DNA of 39,291 nt from Deltaproteobacteria bacterium (GCA_030694465.1 JAUXYJ010000048.1:1-39291); one strand, 5' to 3'. Shown: positions 25,269 to 36,351, counted from the first letter of the stretch. The notes: generated by a model not told the origin, from the sequence alone. Made by a program: numbers and translations.

Positions 25269-26876
25269 ATGAGCATTGAAGCTCAGTCCCATACGTCGAC
25301 CGACATTGACCACACAGGGCGGATGATCGCGGGTCGCTACAGCATTCTCCGGCGCCTTGGGGAGGGCGGCATGGGGGTGGTCTATGCGGCCCTCGACACG
25401 CGGATCGAGAAGCCCGTCGCGATCAAGATTCTCAAAGAGGACTTCGCCCACCGCCAAGACATCGTGGCGCGGTTTACCCAAGAGGCAAAGAGCGCGGGGC
25501 GAATCAAGCACGAGAACGTCCTGGACGTGAGCGACTACGGAGGCACCGACGAGGGCAGCTTCTACATCGTGATGGAGATGCTTGTCGGTACGGACCTCGC
25601 GGACGTGCTCCAGGTCGACGGCACCATCGAGCTCTCACGCGCGCTCAACATCGCGATTCAGGTCACACGCGCGCTCGGGGCGGCCCACGCGAAGGGCATC
25701 GTTCACCGGGATTTAAAGCCAGAGAACATCTTTTTGCTCCGCTCCGAAGATGGCCGCGAGGTCGTAAAAATCGTCGACTTCGGCATCGCGCAAATGAAAG
25801 ACCTCTCCGGCGCCGAGGGCGGAAAAAAACTCACGCAGACCGGCATGATCTTCGGGACTCCCGAGTACATGTCCCCCGAGCAAGCCAAGGGCGCGTCCAT
25901 CGATCATCGCGTGGACATCTACGCGGTGGGGATCATTTTGTACGAGATGGCCTGTGGTCGCACACCCTTCGCGGGCGACTCTTTCATGGGCATCCTCACG
26001 CAGCATTTGTACGAGCCCGCTCCGGCCATTCTCACGGTCAATCCCCAGGCCCACATCACCTCAGAGTACGAAGCGGTGATCGCCAAAGCGCTGGCCAAAA
26101 ACCCCGATCAACGCTTTCAGAGCATGCAAGAGCTCGGCGAAGATCTCGTGCGCGTGCGTGACGGCGGCCGCCCCACCGCGGTGTCTGCCATTCTCACCGC
26201 GCCCGTTCGCCCCACCGGCGACATCGGTCTGATCTCAAGCACAAACACCGGCGCGTTTGTCACCAACCAGACCGTTGAAGTCTCTCGCCAAAAGAACAGC
26301 CGATCCTCGCTAATCCTCGGCATCGGCCTCGGCGCAGCGGTCATCTTGGCGGGCGCCGCCATCGCGCTCAACGCGTCCTCCACGAGCACGCAGACCGACC
26401 GCGGGATCACCACGACACGGACACCAGAGGCAACCAGCGACGCCGCGGTCGCTCAGACCCAGACGGGCGCCGCCGACGCTTCTACAGTGCCGTCCGTCGC
26501 GCAGCCCGCAGTGTCGGCCAAAGTCACGCTCCGATTTGTCACAAGGCCCGCGGGAGCCCAGGTGTTTCTGCGCGACGGAGACACCCCTGTGTGCGCCGCG
26601 ACCCCGTGCGAGCTTGAGGTCCCAGTGGGCGAAGAGCGCGTCGGATATGCGGTGTTTCGCAACAAGCGCGGCGAGTTCACCGTCACGGCGTCCGAGGCCG
26701 GCCAAGTGGTTCAGATTCCGCTCGCGGCGCCACGGATCGCGCGAACCACGCCTCAGCACAACACGCACAGCACACACACCACGAATTCCGGGGGCAATTC
26801 ACGTTGCACGCCCGGACAGCTTCAGTTTCTGGACCCAGTGTCTCAGATCTATCGACCATGCCCTGCGCACCGATGA
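25269..26876 (+). CDS. Ser/Thr protein kinase with PEGA-like tail
   Basis: A 535-residue Hanks-type kinase. ATG 25269 follows GGGAGA at 25255-25260. Kinase motifs are complete: glycine loop GEGGMGVV (31-38), VAIK with K53, HRDLKPEN with D148 and N153, DFG at 170-172, and GTPEYMSPEQ in place of APE. After the kinase (about 22-290) comes a juxtamembrane region, a single membrane span near residues 347-367, a Thr/Ala-rich linker and a PEGA-like domain at about 418-495 (TRPAGAQVFLRDGDTPVCAATPC, whose Cys pair may be disulfide-bonded). It ends in a His/Thr/Asn-rich tail. It is a transmembrane sensor kinase with the catalytic domain in the cytoplasm. A second kinase follows on the same strand after 324 bases. 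Confidence 0.9.
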   Translation: MSIEAQSHTSTDIDHTGRMIAGRYSILRRLGEGGMGVVYAALDTRIEKPVAIKILKEDFAHRQDIVARFTQEAKSAGRIKHENVLDVSDYGGTDEGSFYIVMEMLVGTDLADVLQVDGTIELSRALNIAIQVTRALGAAHAKGIVHRDLKPENIFLLRSEDGREVVKIVDFGIAQMKDLSGAEGGKKLTQTGMIFGTPEYMSPEQAKGASIDHRVDIYAVGIILYEMACGRTPFAGDSFMGILTQHLYEPAPAILTVNPQAHITSEYEAVIAKALAKNPDQRFQSMQELGEDLVRVRDGGRPTAVSAILTAPVRPTGDIGLISSTNTGAFVTNQTVEVSRQKNSRSSLILGIGLGAAVILAGAAIALNASSTSTQTDRGITTTRTPEATSDAAVAQTQTGAADASTVPSVAQPAVSAKVTLRFVTRPAGAQVFLRDGDTPVCAATPCELEVPVGEERVGYAVFRNKRGEFTVTASEAGQVVQIPLAAPRIARTTPQHNTHSTHTTNSGGNSRCTPGQLQFLDPVSQIYRPCPAHR

Positions 26877-27200
26877 GTGCCCGCGTCCGTGCGATTTTTA
26901 CCCGGTCCCCACAGCATGGGCCCACGCATCCTGGCCACTCCGAGGGTCCAATCGGAGCCCTTCGCAGCGAAGCAATCCCGCCACGCTGCCTCGGTTGCTG
27001 GTATGACTGCGGTTATGTGCATCGACTAGCGCACCCAATGCAGAAGTCGAACACACGCTCTTACGTTAGGATCGCTGCGAAGTAGCCAAGCAAGCGAGTC
27101 ACGCTTGGTGGGATTCTCCCTCAGAGGGACCCCCTAAGTACCCAGGCACTTCACAGCTCACACAATCGCCCGCGCTCCGCTGCTTCATTCGAGGACCTCT
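26877..27200. other. intergenic region between the two kinase genes
   Basis: 324 bases without a gene. A hairpin CCAAGC (27086-27091) / GCTTGG (27103-27108) lies in the probable leader of the second kinase gene, with a smaller TCCCT-CAG-AGGGA hairpin after it. Neither has a T-run. TAGGAT at 27067-27072 could be a -10 box but has no good -35 partner. GAGGA at 27191-27195 is the ribosome binding site for GTG 27201. Confidence 0.4.
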
Positions 27201-29453
<2,253 letters not shown>

Positions 29454-29530
29454 CCCCTTCGCGCTCGCCTGCGTCTCTGCGCATCCCCAAAGATCCCTTC
29501 GATCCGAAAACTCAAGAGCACGCACCGCCC

Positions 29531-30580
29531 ATGGCCCCTGGCACAGTCGCCTCTACTCCACGAAGCGATGCGACCGACGTGACCTCTCCCACGCCCGACG
29601 CCAAGCGCTCGACGCTCGGTGCCCTGTGGAAGAGCCCGTTGGGCACCTTCGTCCGAGTCCTCTGCGCGGTGCTCCCGCTGGTCTATCTCGCGCGCAAGGT
29701 CAACCTCGCGTCCATGCAGCGAGGCTTTGCCCTCGTGGGCCCCCGCGAGCTGTTGCTCTCGATCTCGAGCATGCTCTTCTCGGTCACGCTGGCCTCTCTT
29801 CGTTGGCGCGTGTTGTTGCACGCCTATGGCGCGAATCCCCAGCGAATGCCCACGCAGTTCATGCTGTTACGCACCTACCTCGTCGCGCTGTACTTTAATA
29901 TTCTACCCTCCGGGCTCGCCGGCGACGCCGTCCGCGGGTGGCGCGTCGCAGAGTGCCTGCCCGACACCCGCACGAGCTACCTGGTCTTGCTCATCGAGCG
30001 CTTGCTCGGCCTGTGTGGGCTCTTGCTCGTCGCCGGGATCGCGTTTGTCCTCGCGCCCGCGGGGTCCTCGGTCAGCATCGTCGAGCGCGCCCTCGCCCTG
30101 GGGGCCCTCGCGACCGGGGTCCTCAGCGCCGTGTTGTTCGTGCTCCCACAACAGCTCGCCCGCTCACCCGCGCTCCGCGCCCGCGTCGCCGCGCTCCCCG
30201 TCGCCGGAAAGCTCCTCGCCGAGCTGCCCATCCCGCGCTCTTGGTCTGGCCCCGCCCTCGCCCTCGCCCTCTCCGTCCTAGTCCAAGCGCTGATCGTAAC
30301 CACCGTCGCCCCGCTCGTCATGGCCCTCTCGCCCAACGCGACGCTCATGACCTGCGCGCGCGTGGTCCCCGCCGTCGTGCTCGTGAGCTACATCCCACTC
30401 ACCCCCGGCGGGCTCGGTCAGCGCGAGGCCGCGTTTGCACACTTTTTCGCGCCACACGGGGTCTCTCCCGCGGCCGCAGTCACCGCCTCGCTGCTCTTCT
30501 TTGTCGTGTACCTCGCGGTCTCTCTTCTCGGTGGCCTCGTGCTCGCCGCCGAGCGCGCCGCCCAGCGCCGCAGCACCTAA
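29531..30580 (+). CDS. flippase-like membrane protein (UPF0104/LPG-synthase TM type)
   Basis: A 349-residue multi-pass membrane protein of the lysylphosphatidylglycerol-synthetase-like TM (UPF0104) family. Family features are LRTYLVALYFNILPSGLAGDAVRGWRV, matching the conserved N-x-x-P-S/G-x-x-G-D motif after the third span, and VSYIPLTPGGLGQREAAF near the C-terminus. About eight hydrophobic spans are visible. The first ~30 residues are a Thr/Ser/Asp-rich cytosolic tail. The start ATG 29531 lies 77 bases after the kinase stop. The next gene begins 4 bases after its stop, so they probably form an operon. Family members are often found with lipid or sugar transfer genes and are suspected lipid-linked-sugar or aminoacyl-lipid flippases. 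The neighbouring TMEM260-like gene fits a glycolipid or glycoprotein role, which is inference. Confidence 0.8.
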   Translation: MAPGTVASTPRSDATDVTSPTPDAKRSTLGALWKSPLGTFVRVLCAVLPLVYLARKVNLASMQRGFALVGPRELLLSISSMLFSVTLASLRWRVLLHAYGANPQRMPTQFMLLRTYLVALYFNILPSGLAGDAVRGWRVAECLPDTRTSYLVLLIERLLGLCGLLLVAGIAFVLAPAGSSVSIVERALALGALATGVLSAVLFVLPQQLARSPALRARVAALPVAGKLLAELPIPRSWSGPALALALSVLVQALIVTTVAPLVMALSPNATLMTCARVVPAVVLVSYIPLTPGGLGQREAAFAHFFAPHGVSPAAAVTASLLFFVVYLAVSLLGGLVLAAERAAQRRST

Positions 30581-30584
30581 CCCC

Positions 30585-32489
30585 ATGAGCGCCCCCGAGC
30601 CCGCCCCCGAGCCCGAGCCCCCAGCGACAAGCCCTCCGCGCTCGCTCGCTGGGCTCTGCGCGCTGGGGTGCGCCCTCGCCGGGGTGTCTCTCTCGCTCGG
30701 GGCAAGCTTTGACCTCGACGGGTTCGACAGCGCCGAGTTCGCGCTCGTCGCCGTCCGCGCGGGCTGGGCTCACCCCCCAGGGCATCCCACCCACACGCTC
30801 CTGGGGTGGCTGCTCACCCGCTTGCCCGGAGCCCCGCTCGTCTGGCTCACGATGCTCTCGATCGCCCCGCTCGCCGTGGCGCTCGTGCTCAGCCTCGCCC
30901 GCGCCCCCAAGGCCCGCCACGTGGGCCCCTGGCTGGCCACCCTCGCCCTGCTCACCGCCCTCCCCCGTGTCCGCGAAGTGAGCACCCGCGTCGAGGTCTA
31001 CGCGTTGGCCACGGCCCTCGCCACGGCCGCGATCGCCCTACAGAGCGCTGCACGCGCGCACGCTCCCCGATGGACCGCCCTCTCGGGCCTGCTGTGGGGC
31101 CTCGCGGGCGCCACCAACCCCATCGTGGCGCTCCAAGCAAGCGCAGCCCTCTGGAGCCCCGAGCGCTCGCCTGAGGCCCCCCACGTGACCGCCATCACCC
31201 GCTGGCGCACGCGGGGATGGCTCGTGCTCACGGCCGCCCTCGGCTGCGCCCTCTCGTACAGCTACGCCCTCTCAGCGCAGCACCGTACGCGCGCGACCCT
31301 CGTCTGGGACGCCCCCCGCGACCTCGCCTCGCTCATCCGGGTGATCACCGCGCGCGATTTTGCCGTCAACGTGTCCGTGTCAGCCTCTGATTTCATCAAT
31401 CATTTCATAGTGTTGACGGGCTCTCTGCTCGCCGACGGGACGCTCCCCTGGGTCCTCGTCGGAGCCCTCGCCCTGCGCTACACAGCCCGCACACACACCC
31501 CAGCGCTGCGCGGGTCTGGCCCCACGCTCTTCGCCCTCGTCGTGGGGATGGCCATGCTCGCAGCCAATCATCCTCTGCGGCTCAACAACCCCGATTTTGG
31601 CGGCTATCTCTTGCTCCCGGTCGTCCTCGCGGCCCCTGGGATCGCCTCGCTCGCGCAGACCCTCGGCGCACGCATACAAAACCCTCGCGCCCCGGCGCGG
31701 CTCTGGTCTTTGACTGTGCTTGCGGGGCTCGCGCTCGCGTTTGTCCAAGGCCGCCCTTCGGGCCTTGTGCGGCGCTTGGCGCACCGGGCGCTCACCTCGG
31801 CGCCCCAGCGGGCCCTGGTGCTCGCGAGCTATGATCACCTGCTGTTTCCGATGTTGTACTTGCAACAGGTCGAGGGCGTGCGGACCGACGTGCTGCTGCT
31901 CAACCCAGGCTGGGCCAGCTCGGGCTGGGCGTGGGATTGGGCGAGCGCGCAGGCTCCGTCATTGCGCATCGATCGCACCCCAGGACTAGGGCGCACGCGG
32001 CGGCTGCGCTTGGCGCTGGACTCTCGCGACGCGAGCCAAGCGGTGCTCGCAGAGACCCCGGCGATGCTCTCGCAGTGGGTCCAAGGGGCGATCTGCCCGC
32101 GCGCGACGCTGTGGTCTTCGCACGAGGGCTGCAGCGCACAGACGCAATCGACCGCAGAGACTGCCCGCTGGATCCGTGACGAGCGAGCCCGCGCGACGCC
32201 GCCCTTTCGCATGGACTCTCGCTGGGATCTCCGCGTCCTGCGCGTCACCGCGGCAGACCTCGGCGACGGTGCCCTCGGCCTCGGTTGCCCCGGGACAGCA
32301 GCCCGGATCTACGCCGCCGCCCTCGCCCTCCCCGCGCCCGATTGGGCGCAGCGCGGCTGCGGCGCCCAGCCCTCGCTGCACCACCCTGCCCTCGACCTGC
32401 TGAGCATCGAAGACCGCGATCTTTACACACGCTTAGATCGCGCAAAGACGCTGCGGCAGGCCGCTCCGCCGAGCGCGAGCACGCGATGA
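30585..32489 (+). CDS. DUF2723/TMEM260-like membrane glycosyltransferase
   Basis: A 634-residue membrane protein. The N-terminal first loop carries the DUF2723 hallmark: D-L-D-G-x-D-S-A-E-F (D45, D48, E51) followed by A-H-P-P-G-H-P-T-H (62-70) leading into the second span. This is the GT-C pattern of acidic residues in the first extracytoplasmic loop. The eukaryotic relative TMEM260 is a protein O-mannosyltransferase. About ten hydrophobic spans follow to residue ~430, then a ~200-residue soluble C-terminal domain containing several Cys and Trp. It probably transfers a sugar from a lipid carrier to an extracytoplasmic acceptor. It starts 4 bases after the flippase-like gene and its stop overlaps the next ATG (ATGA), so all three are co-translated. 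Confidence 0.75.
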   Translation: MSAPEPAPEPEPPATSPPRSLAGLCALGCALAGVSLSLGASFDLDGFDSAEFALVAVRAGWAHPPGHPTHTLLGWLLTRLPGAPLVWLTMLSIAPLAVALVLSLARAPKARHVGPWLATLALLTALPRVREVSTRVEVYALATALATAAIALQSAARAHAPRWTALSGLLWGLAGATNPIVALQASAALWSPERSPEAPHVTAITRWRTRGWLVLTAALGCALSYSYALSAQHRTRATLVWDAPRDLASLIRVITARDFAVNVSVSASDFINHFIVLTGSLLADGTLPWVLVGALALRYTARTHTPALRGSGPTLFALVVGMAMLAANHPLRLNNPDFGGYLLLPVVLAAPGIASLAQTLGARIQNPRAPARLWSLTVLAGLALAFVQGRPSGLVRRLAHRALTSAPQRALVLASYDHLLFPMLYLQQVEGVRTDVLLLNPGWASSGWAWDWASAQAPSLRIDRTPGLGRTRRLRLALDSRDASQAVLAETPAMLSQWVQGAICPRATLWSSHEGCSAQTQSTAETARWIRDERARATPPFRMDSRWDLRVLRVTAADLGDGALGLGCPGTAARIYAAALALPAPDWAQRGCGAQPSLHHPALDLLSIEDRDLYTRLDRAKTLRQAAPPSASTR

Positions 32490-33790
32490 GCTGGGCGCTG
32501 CCACACCCCTCGGATCTGCCCGAGGTCTGGCGCAGCGTCGCGGTCACCTCGGCGTCAAACGCGCCACGTCGGCAGGCGCTCTTGCATGCGAGCGACAGCG
32601 CAAGCGATGCCATCGCGGACTGCGTCTGGAGCGCGCTGGTGGTCTCGGCAAGAGGCCACGCGCAGCGCGAAGTGTTGGCCGAAGTGAGCGCCCGCGCCAT
32701 GGGCCGAAGACCCGGCCTGGGGACCGTGTACGCGCTCATGGGCGCCCTGCTTGGACCCAACGACGACCTCCGCGGGCCCAGCGCGCGGACCCTGGTCGAG
32801 CGGCCCTACCGGGACGAGCACTCTGCGATCGCGCTGGCCCTGGCGCTGTCAGCCCACGTGCGCGCCGCGCGAGGAGCTTCGGCCCGCGAAAAAGCAGCGT
32901 ATCGTGCGTGGTGTGACGCAGGCGGTGCGGACGCGCGCGCGCTCTGTGAACCTGATTCACAATGGCAGCGTTGGCTCTCGGGACGCGAGTGTCCCGAGGG
33001 GCTCGACCACGCGCTCGTGCTCGCCACCGCGGGCGCAAAGCGCGCAGAGCTCGAGCACCTGCGCGCGGTCGCCGAGCACCTGATCTCTCTGTGGGGCCGC
33101 GCGAGCGCTTTCACCGGTGCGCTCTGGCGCTGGCTTGCCCTGGGCGGCGCCGATGGGCTAGCCGACGACGGAGCAGGGCGCACAACGTGGCGAGCCAGCA
33201 GCGCGCGCGTGGTGTCCATCGCCGCAGCGAGCGCTCTCGGCGTTCTCGCGGCAACCGAGCACGCCGTCGCGCAATGGGACGCGAGCGCATTTGCGCTGGG
33301 GGACGCGAGCGCATTTACGCTGGGGGACGCGAGCGCAGGCGCGCTGGACCACGCGGTCTTGCTGCAATTGCTCAGGCTGTTGGCTCACGAGACCCTCGCG
33401 GTGGCCGAGCGCACCCAGGCCGAAGGTCGCCTCGCGGCCCTCTCCGCGGTCGAGCGCGCCCACGCTGCGCGCCGAAGGGACGCGCTGATCGATCGGCTCT
33501 GCGACAAGCTCGCCACCGCGAGCCACACCGACAGCGCACACCGTGAGCTCATGGCCCTCTTGCTCGGAGACCCACGCGAGAACGCACCGTGGTGGCTCTC
33601 GCCCACGATGCAAGCGCGCGTGCTCTGGGTCGCGCTCACGTGCCCTGCGCTCGAGAGCCGCGGTCAAGCCCTCGCGATGTTGTCCCATCGCGAGGTCCCG
33701 CCGTCGCTCTTAGGGGTGCTCCAAGACATCGCGCGCACAGACCTCGACGCGATCACTCGACAGCTCGCGCGACAGCTCTGCCGCGGCTGA
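32486..33790 (+). CDS. unrecognised helical protein, 434 residues
   Basis: I do not recognise this protein. It is strongly alpha-helical, Ala/Arg/Leu-rich, and lacks a signal peptide or membrane span. Helix-loop-helix periodicity (for example ALVLATAGAKRAELEHLRAV, then LLRLLAHETLAVAERTQAE) would suit an alpha-solenoid or scaffold. Residues about 265-288 contain three tandem DASAFALG-like units from a 24-bp DNA repeat. The ATG at 32486 overlaps the stop of the membrane glycosyltransferase gene, which makes it the third gene of that operon and suggests an accessory cytosolic partner. Paralogy to HEAT-like repeat proteins is possible but cannot be judged by eye. Confidence 0.6.
   Translation: MSWALPHPSDLPEVWRSVAVTSASNAPRRQALLHASDSASDAIADCVWSALVVSARGHAQREVLAEVSARAMGRRPGLGTVYALMGALLGPNDDLRGPSARTLVERPYRDEHSAIALALALSAHVRAARGASAREKAAYRAWCDAGGADARALCEPDSQWQRWLSGRECPEGLDHALVLATAGAKRAELEHLRAVAEHLISLWGRASAFTGALWRWLALGGADGLADDGAGRTTWRASSARVVSIAAASALGVLAATEHAVAQWDASAFALGDASAFTLGDASAGALDHAVLLQLLRLLAHETLAVAERTQAEGRLAALSAVERAHAARRRDALIDRLCDKLATASHTDSAHRELMALLLGDPRENAPWWLSPTMQARVLWVALTCPALESRGQALAMLSHREVPPSLLGVLQDIARTDLDAITRQLARQLCRG
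33278..33349 (+). repeat. three 24-bp tandem repeats in coding sequence
   Basis: Units 33278-33301, 33302-33325 and 33326-33349. The first two differ by a single base (one Ala codon against Thr); the third has diverged in its second half. They encode DASAFALG, DASAFTLG and DASAGALD in frame. Confidence 0.9.
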
Positions 33791-34000
33791 CTCTCCGCAG
33801 TTGCAGAATGTGCCGTGGACTCCGCACCGCTGGTCTCACCCTTGCTACTATGTCCCGCGCACTCGCTGGCGACCATAAGAACCCAGTGATTTCGCTGCCC
33901 TGCAGACTCACGCAACGGCGCGATCGCTGTGGCCCAGTGTGACACAGCAACGACACCTTCGCCCTCACCGGCTGCCCCTTATTCCCCCACCGAGAACCGC

Positions 34001-35299
34001 ATGACAGACATTGGCCCCCGCCCACGACTGCTCCCCATCGCTCCCAAAGCGGCGCCTGCGCGGCGCAATCTGCCGCTCGCCGACGCGGCGCGGCCCATCG
34101 ATGAGTACTGGCGACCGATCTATGCTGTCTGGGAAATCACACTGCAATGTGATCTCGCGTGCCGTCACTGCGGCTCGCGTGCGGGGCGCGCGCGGCCCGA
34201 CGAGCTCAGCACCGAAGAGTGCATGGACATGGTCCGGCAGATGTATGAGCTCGGGGTCAAAGAGGTCACGCTCATCGGCGGAGAAGCTTACCTCCGCGAA
34301 GATTGGCTGGACATTGTCCGCGAGATTCGTCGTCGCGGGATGATTTGTTCGATGACCACCGGCGGGCGCAATCTCACGTACGAGCGCTGTGTCGCGGGCA
34401 AAGAAGCGGGGCTCTTGTCTGTGAGCGTGAGCGTTGATGGGCTCGAGTCGGTCCATGACCAGCTCCGCGGGGTCAAGGGCTCGTGGAAGTCCGCGTTTGA
34501 AGCGATGGAGAACCTCAAGCGCGCGGGCATCCCGTTTAGCGCGAACACACAGGTCTCGCGCCCGGCGCTCAAAGAGATCGAGCCCACGTTTGATGCCCTC
34601 GCGGACGCGGGGATTCACTCGTGGCAGGTGCAGCTCACCGTGGCCATGGGCCGCGCGGCCGACGAGCCCGACCTGCTCATCGAGCCCTGGCAGACGCTCG
34701 AAGTGATGCCCATGCTCGCGCGCATTCAGGCCAGGGCAAAGCCACGCAAAGTGCGGCTCTGGCCCGGAAATAACATTGGCTATTTTGGGCCCTACGAGTC
34801 GGTGCTGCGAGGCACGCTCCCGCGCGGGCACATGGCCTCGTGTGGCGCCGGTCGCTCGACGCTCGGCATCGAGGCCGACGGGACCATCAAGGGCTGCCCG
34901 TCGCTCCCCACCGCGGACTGGGCCGGCGGAAACATCCGCGACCAGTCCCTCAAGGACATCTGGGAAAAATCCAAGCCGTTGCGATACACCCGCGACCGCA
35001 CCGTGGATGATCTGTGGGGCTATTGCCGCGACTGTTACTACAACGACACGTGCCGCGGGGGCTGCTCGTGGACCACGCACGTGCTCTTTGGCAAAGCCGG
35101 AAACAACCCTTTTTGCCACCACCGCGCCCTGGAGTTTTTGCGCGAAGGCAAGCGCGAGCGCGTCGTGCGCACCCAAGCCGCCCCCGGCGAGCCCTTTGAC
35201 CACGGGATCTTTGAGATCGTCGTCGAGGACTGGCCCGCCGACGAGCTCAAGCGCGCACGCGAAGTGGTCGAGAGCGGCGAAGGCTGGATCTCACAATAG
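34001..35299 (+). CDS. radical SAM/SPASM peptide maturase 1
   Basis: A 432-residue radical SAM enzyme with a C-terminal SPASM domain. The SAM-cluster motif is C50-x3-C54-x2-C57 after a ~45-residue N-terminal extension. LIGGEAYLR is the GGE-type SAM-binding motif. SPASM cysteines are C281, C299 (G-C-P), C342/C345 (C-R-D-C), C351, C355 and C372 (F-C-H-H), enough to ligate two auxiliary iron-sulfur clusters. Enzymes of this build modify ribosomally made peptides. The start is set by matching the paralogue at 37232, which shares GPRP-[RK]-LLPIAPKAAP at its N-terminus; an upstream ATG (33929) adds 24 non-conserved residues. It directly precedes four small paralogous genes that look like its substrates. 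The reaction cannot be read from the sequence. The XYG motifs downstream suggest splicease-like chemistry as one possibility. Confidence 0.9.
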   Translation: MTDIGPRPRLLPIAPKAAPARRNLPLADAARPIDEYWRPIYAVWEITLQCDLACRHCGSRAGRARPDELSTEECMDMVRQMYELGVKEVTLIGGEAYLREDWLDIVREIRRRGMICSMTTGGRNLTYERCVAGKEAGLLSVSVSVDGLESVHDQLRGVKGSWKSAFEAMENLKRAGIPFSANTQVSRPALKEIEPTFDALADAGIHSWQVQLTVAMGRAADEPDLLIEPWQTLEVMPMLARIQARAKPRKVRLWPGNNIGYFGPYESVLRGTLPRGHMASCGAGRSTLGIEADGTIKGCPSLPTADWAGGNIRDQSLKDIWEKSKPLRYTRDRTVDDLWGYCRDCYYNDTCRGGCSWTTHVLFGKAGNNPFCHHRALEFLREGKRERVVRTQAAPGEPFDHGIFEIVVEDWPADELKRAREVVESGEGWISQ

Positions 35300-35356
35300 T
35301 GTTCTGTAAGGTTATTTTCAGGTTTTTCACACTTCATCGAGAGGGATTTTCTTGTC

Positions 35357-35728
35357 ATGAGCGCGACGTTTAGACCGTGCCCGTACTGTGGTCGCCATGT
35401 GCGCACCTCGGATTCGGCTTGCCCATTTTGTGCATCCGCCCTTCCCGCCGCGTTTGCAGCGTTCGAGTACACCCTGCCCTCGCGCCGCATGAGCCGCGCG
35501 GCGCTCGCAGCTTTTGGCGCGACCCTCGCGCTCAGCACCGGCTGCGCGAGCACCTCGATGGGCCAGGGCGACGGCGGCGACGCAGCCGCAGACGCGCAGA
35601 CCCAGGCCGACAGCGCCATGCAAGACACCATGCAGCAGCCCGACATCTCGATCGCCGCGTACGGCCAGCCGCCCCCCGAAGACGCTGGCGTCGCGCCGCC
35701 GTACGGGATCCCCCCGCGCGACGAGTGA
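35357..35728 (+). CDS. putative rSAM-modified lipopeptide precursor 1
   Basis: A 123-residue protein in three parts. Residues 1-30 are a zinc-ribbon-like leader: C8-P-Y-C11-G-R-H-V-R-x-S-D-S-A-C22-P-F-C25. Residues 46-63 are a hydrophobic stretch ending in a lipobox-like LSTGC (C63). Residues 64-123 are a low-complexity D/A/Q/G-rich tail with Y102-G-Q-P-P-P-E-D-A-G and Y116-G-I-P-P. GAGAGGGA-type purine bases precede the ATG by about ten bases, in an AT-rich leader that contrasts with the GC-rich surroundings. It is the first of four paralogues between two radical SAM genes. I infer that the leader is recognised by the radical SAM enzyme, that the Tyr-Gly sites are modified, and that the product is exported and lipidated at C63. 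An ordinary small lipoprotein is the alternative. Confidence 0.75.
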   Translation: MSATFRPCPYCGRHVRTSDSACPFCASALPAAFAAFEYTLPSRRMSRAALAAFGATLALSTGCASTSMGQGDGGDAAADAQTQADSAMQDTMQQPDISIAAYGQPPPEDAGVAPPYGIPPRDE

Positions 35729-35786
35729 TCGCTCGTTTGCGCTGCAAATTGACTACTACAATCTAATCATCAACGGAGAATTTCTT

Positions 35787-36314
35787 ATGACACGCATTGC
35801 TCTTGTTCCCTGCTCTTCGTGTGGTCGCCATGTGCGCTCAAGTGACAGCGCCTGCCCCTTCTGTGGCACCGCCCTCACCCACGTCACCCCGGTGAGCGCA
35901 ACGACCCCCGGCGCGCGCCTCGGCCGCAACGCCACGTTTGTGTTTGCCACCACTCTCGCCCTCGCCGCGTGCAGCCCCGGCACGCCCGGCACCGACGGTG
36001 GCTCCGACGCGCAGACCGCAGACACCAGCACCCCGCCCGATGATGGCGGCGCCATGGCCCTCTACGGCGCCCCCGTCCCCGTGGACGCAGGTGCCGACAG
36101 CGCTCCTGGCCCCGACGACGGCGGCTCGATGGCGCTCTACGGCGCACCCGCACCCGTGGACGCCGGCCGAGACTCTGCCCAAGCCGACACGGGCCCCGGG
36201 CCCGACGACGGCGGCAACGCGGCGCTCTATGGGTCACCTGCGCCCATCGACGCCGGGGACGCCGACGGCGCTCCGGGCACCCGCTACGGCGCCCCCCCGC
36301 CCCAGGTAGCCTAG
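35787..36314 (+). CDS. putative rSAM-modified lipopeptide precursor 2 (four YG sites)
   Basis: The longest paralogue, 175 residues. Leader cysteines C9/C12 and C23/C26 sit in the same PC-x2-CGRHVR-x2-D-x2-CPFCG frame as its neighbours. Hydrophobic segment 49-62 ends in lipobox LAAC (C62). The tail has three copies of an approximately 18-residue unit, DDGG-x-M/A-A-L-Y-G-[AS]-P-x-P-[VI]-D-A-G (85-102, 110-127, 140-157), and a final R-Y167-G-A-P-P-P. Tyr-Gly sites are Y93, Y118, Y148 and Y167. GGAGAA at 35775-35780 gives a strong ribosome binding site, six bases before the ATG, in an AT-rich leader; a longer upstream frame is non-coding. The repeated unit suggests that the number of modification sites has grown by duplication. 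Confidence 0.75.
   Translation: MTRIALVPCSSCGRHVRSSDSACPFCGTALTHVTPVSATTPGARLGRNATFVFATTLALAACSPGTPGTDGGSDAQTADTSTPPDDGGAMALYGAPVPVDAGADSAPGPDDGGSMALYGAPAPVDAGRDSAQADTGPGPDDGGNAALYGSPAPIDAGDADGAPGTRYGAPPPQVA
36039..36257 (+). repeat. three diverged repeats coding for YG units
   Basis: Units at 36039-36092, 36114-36167 and 36204-36257 encode the 18-residue DDGG...LYGxPxP...DAG motif, with spacers of 21 and 36 bases. They are recognisable in DNA (GACGACGGCGG...GCGCTCTA-like segments) but have drifted at third positions, so the duplication is not recent and the protein motif has been kept. Confidence 0.8.
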
Positions 36315-36351
36315 TTTCACTCAATTATTTCAATTACTTAGGAGACTCCCC

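Noticed and set aside
33929..34000. longer start for the first radical SAM enzyme
   Set aside because: The additional 24 residues are absent from the paralogue, while similarity starts just after ATG 34001.
35787..36314. DAG/DGG motifs as a modification site
   Set aside because: Asp/Ala/Gly-rich linkers of this kind follow the lipobox in other lipoproteins of the window (for example at 12659-14050), so they are probably ordinary linker sequence. The YG-x-P motif is what is special to the precursor family.
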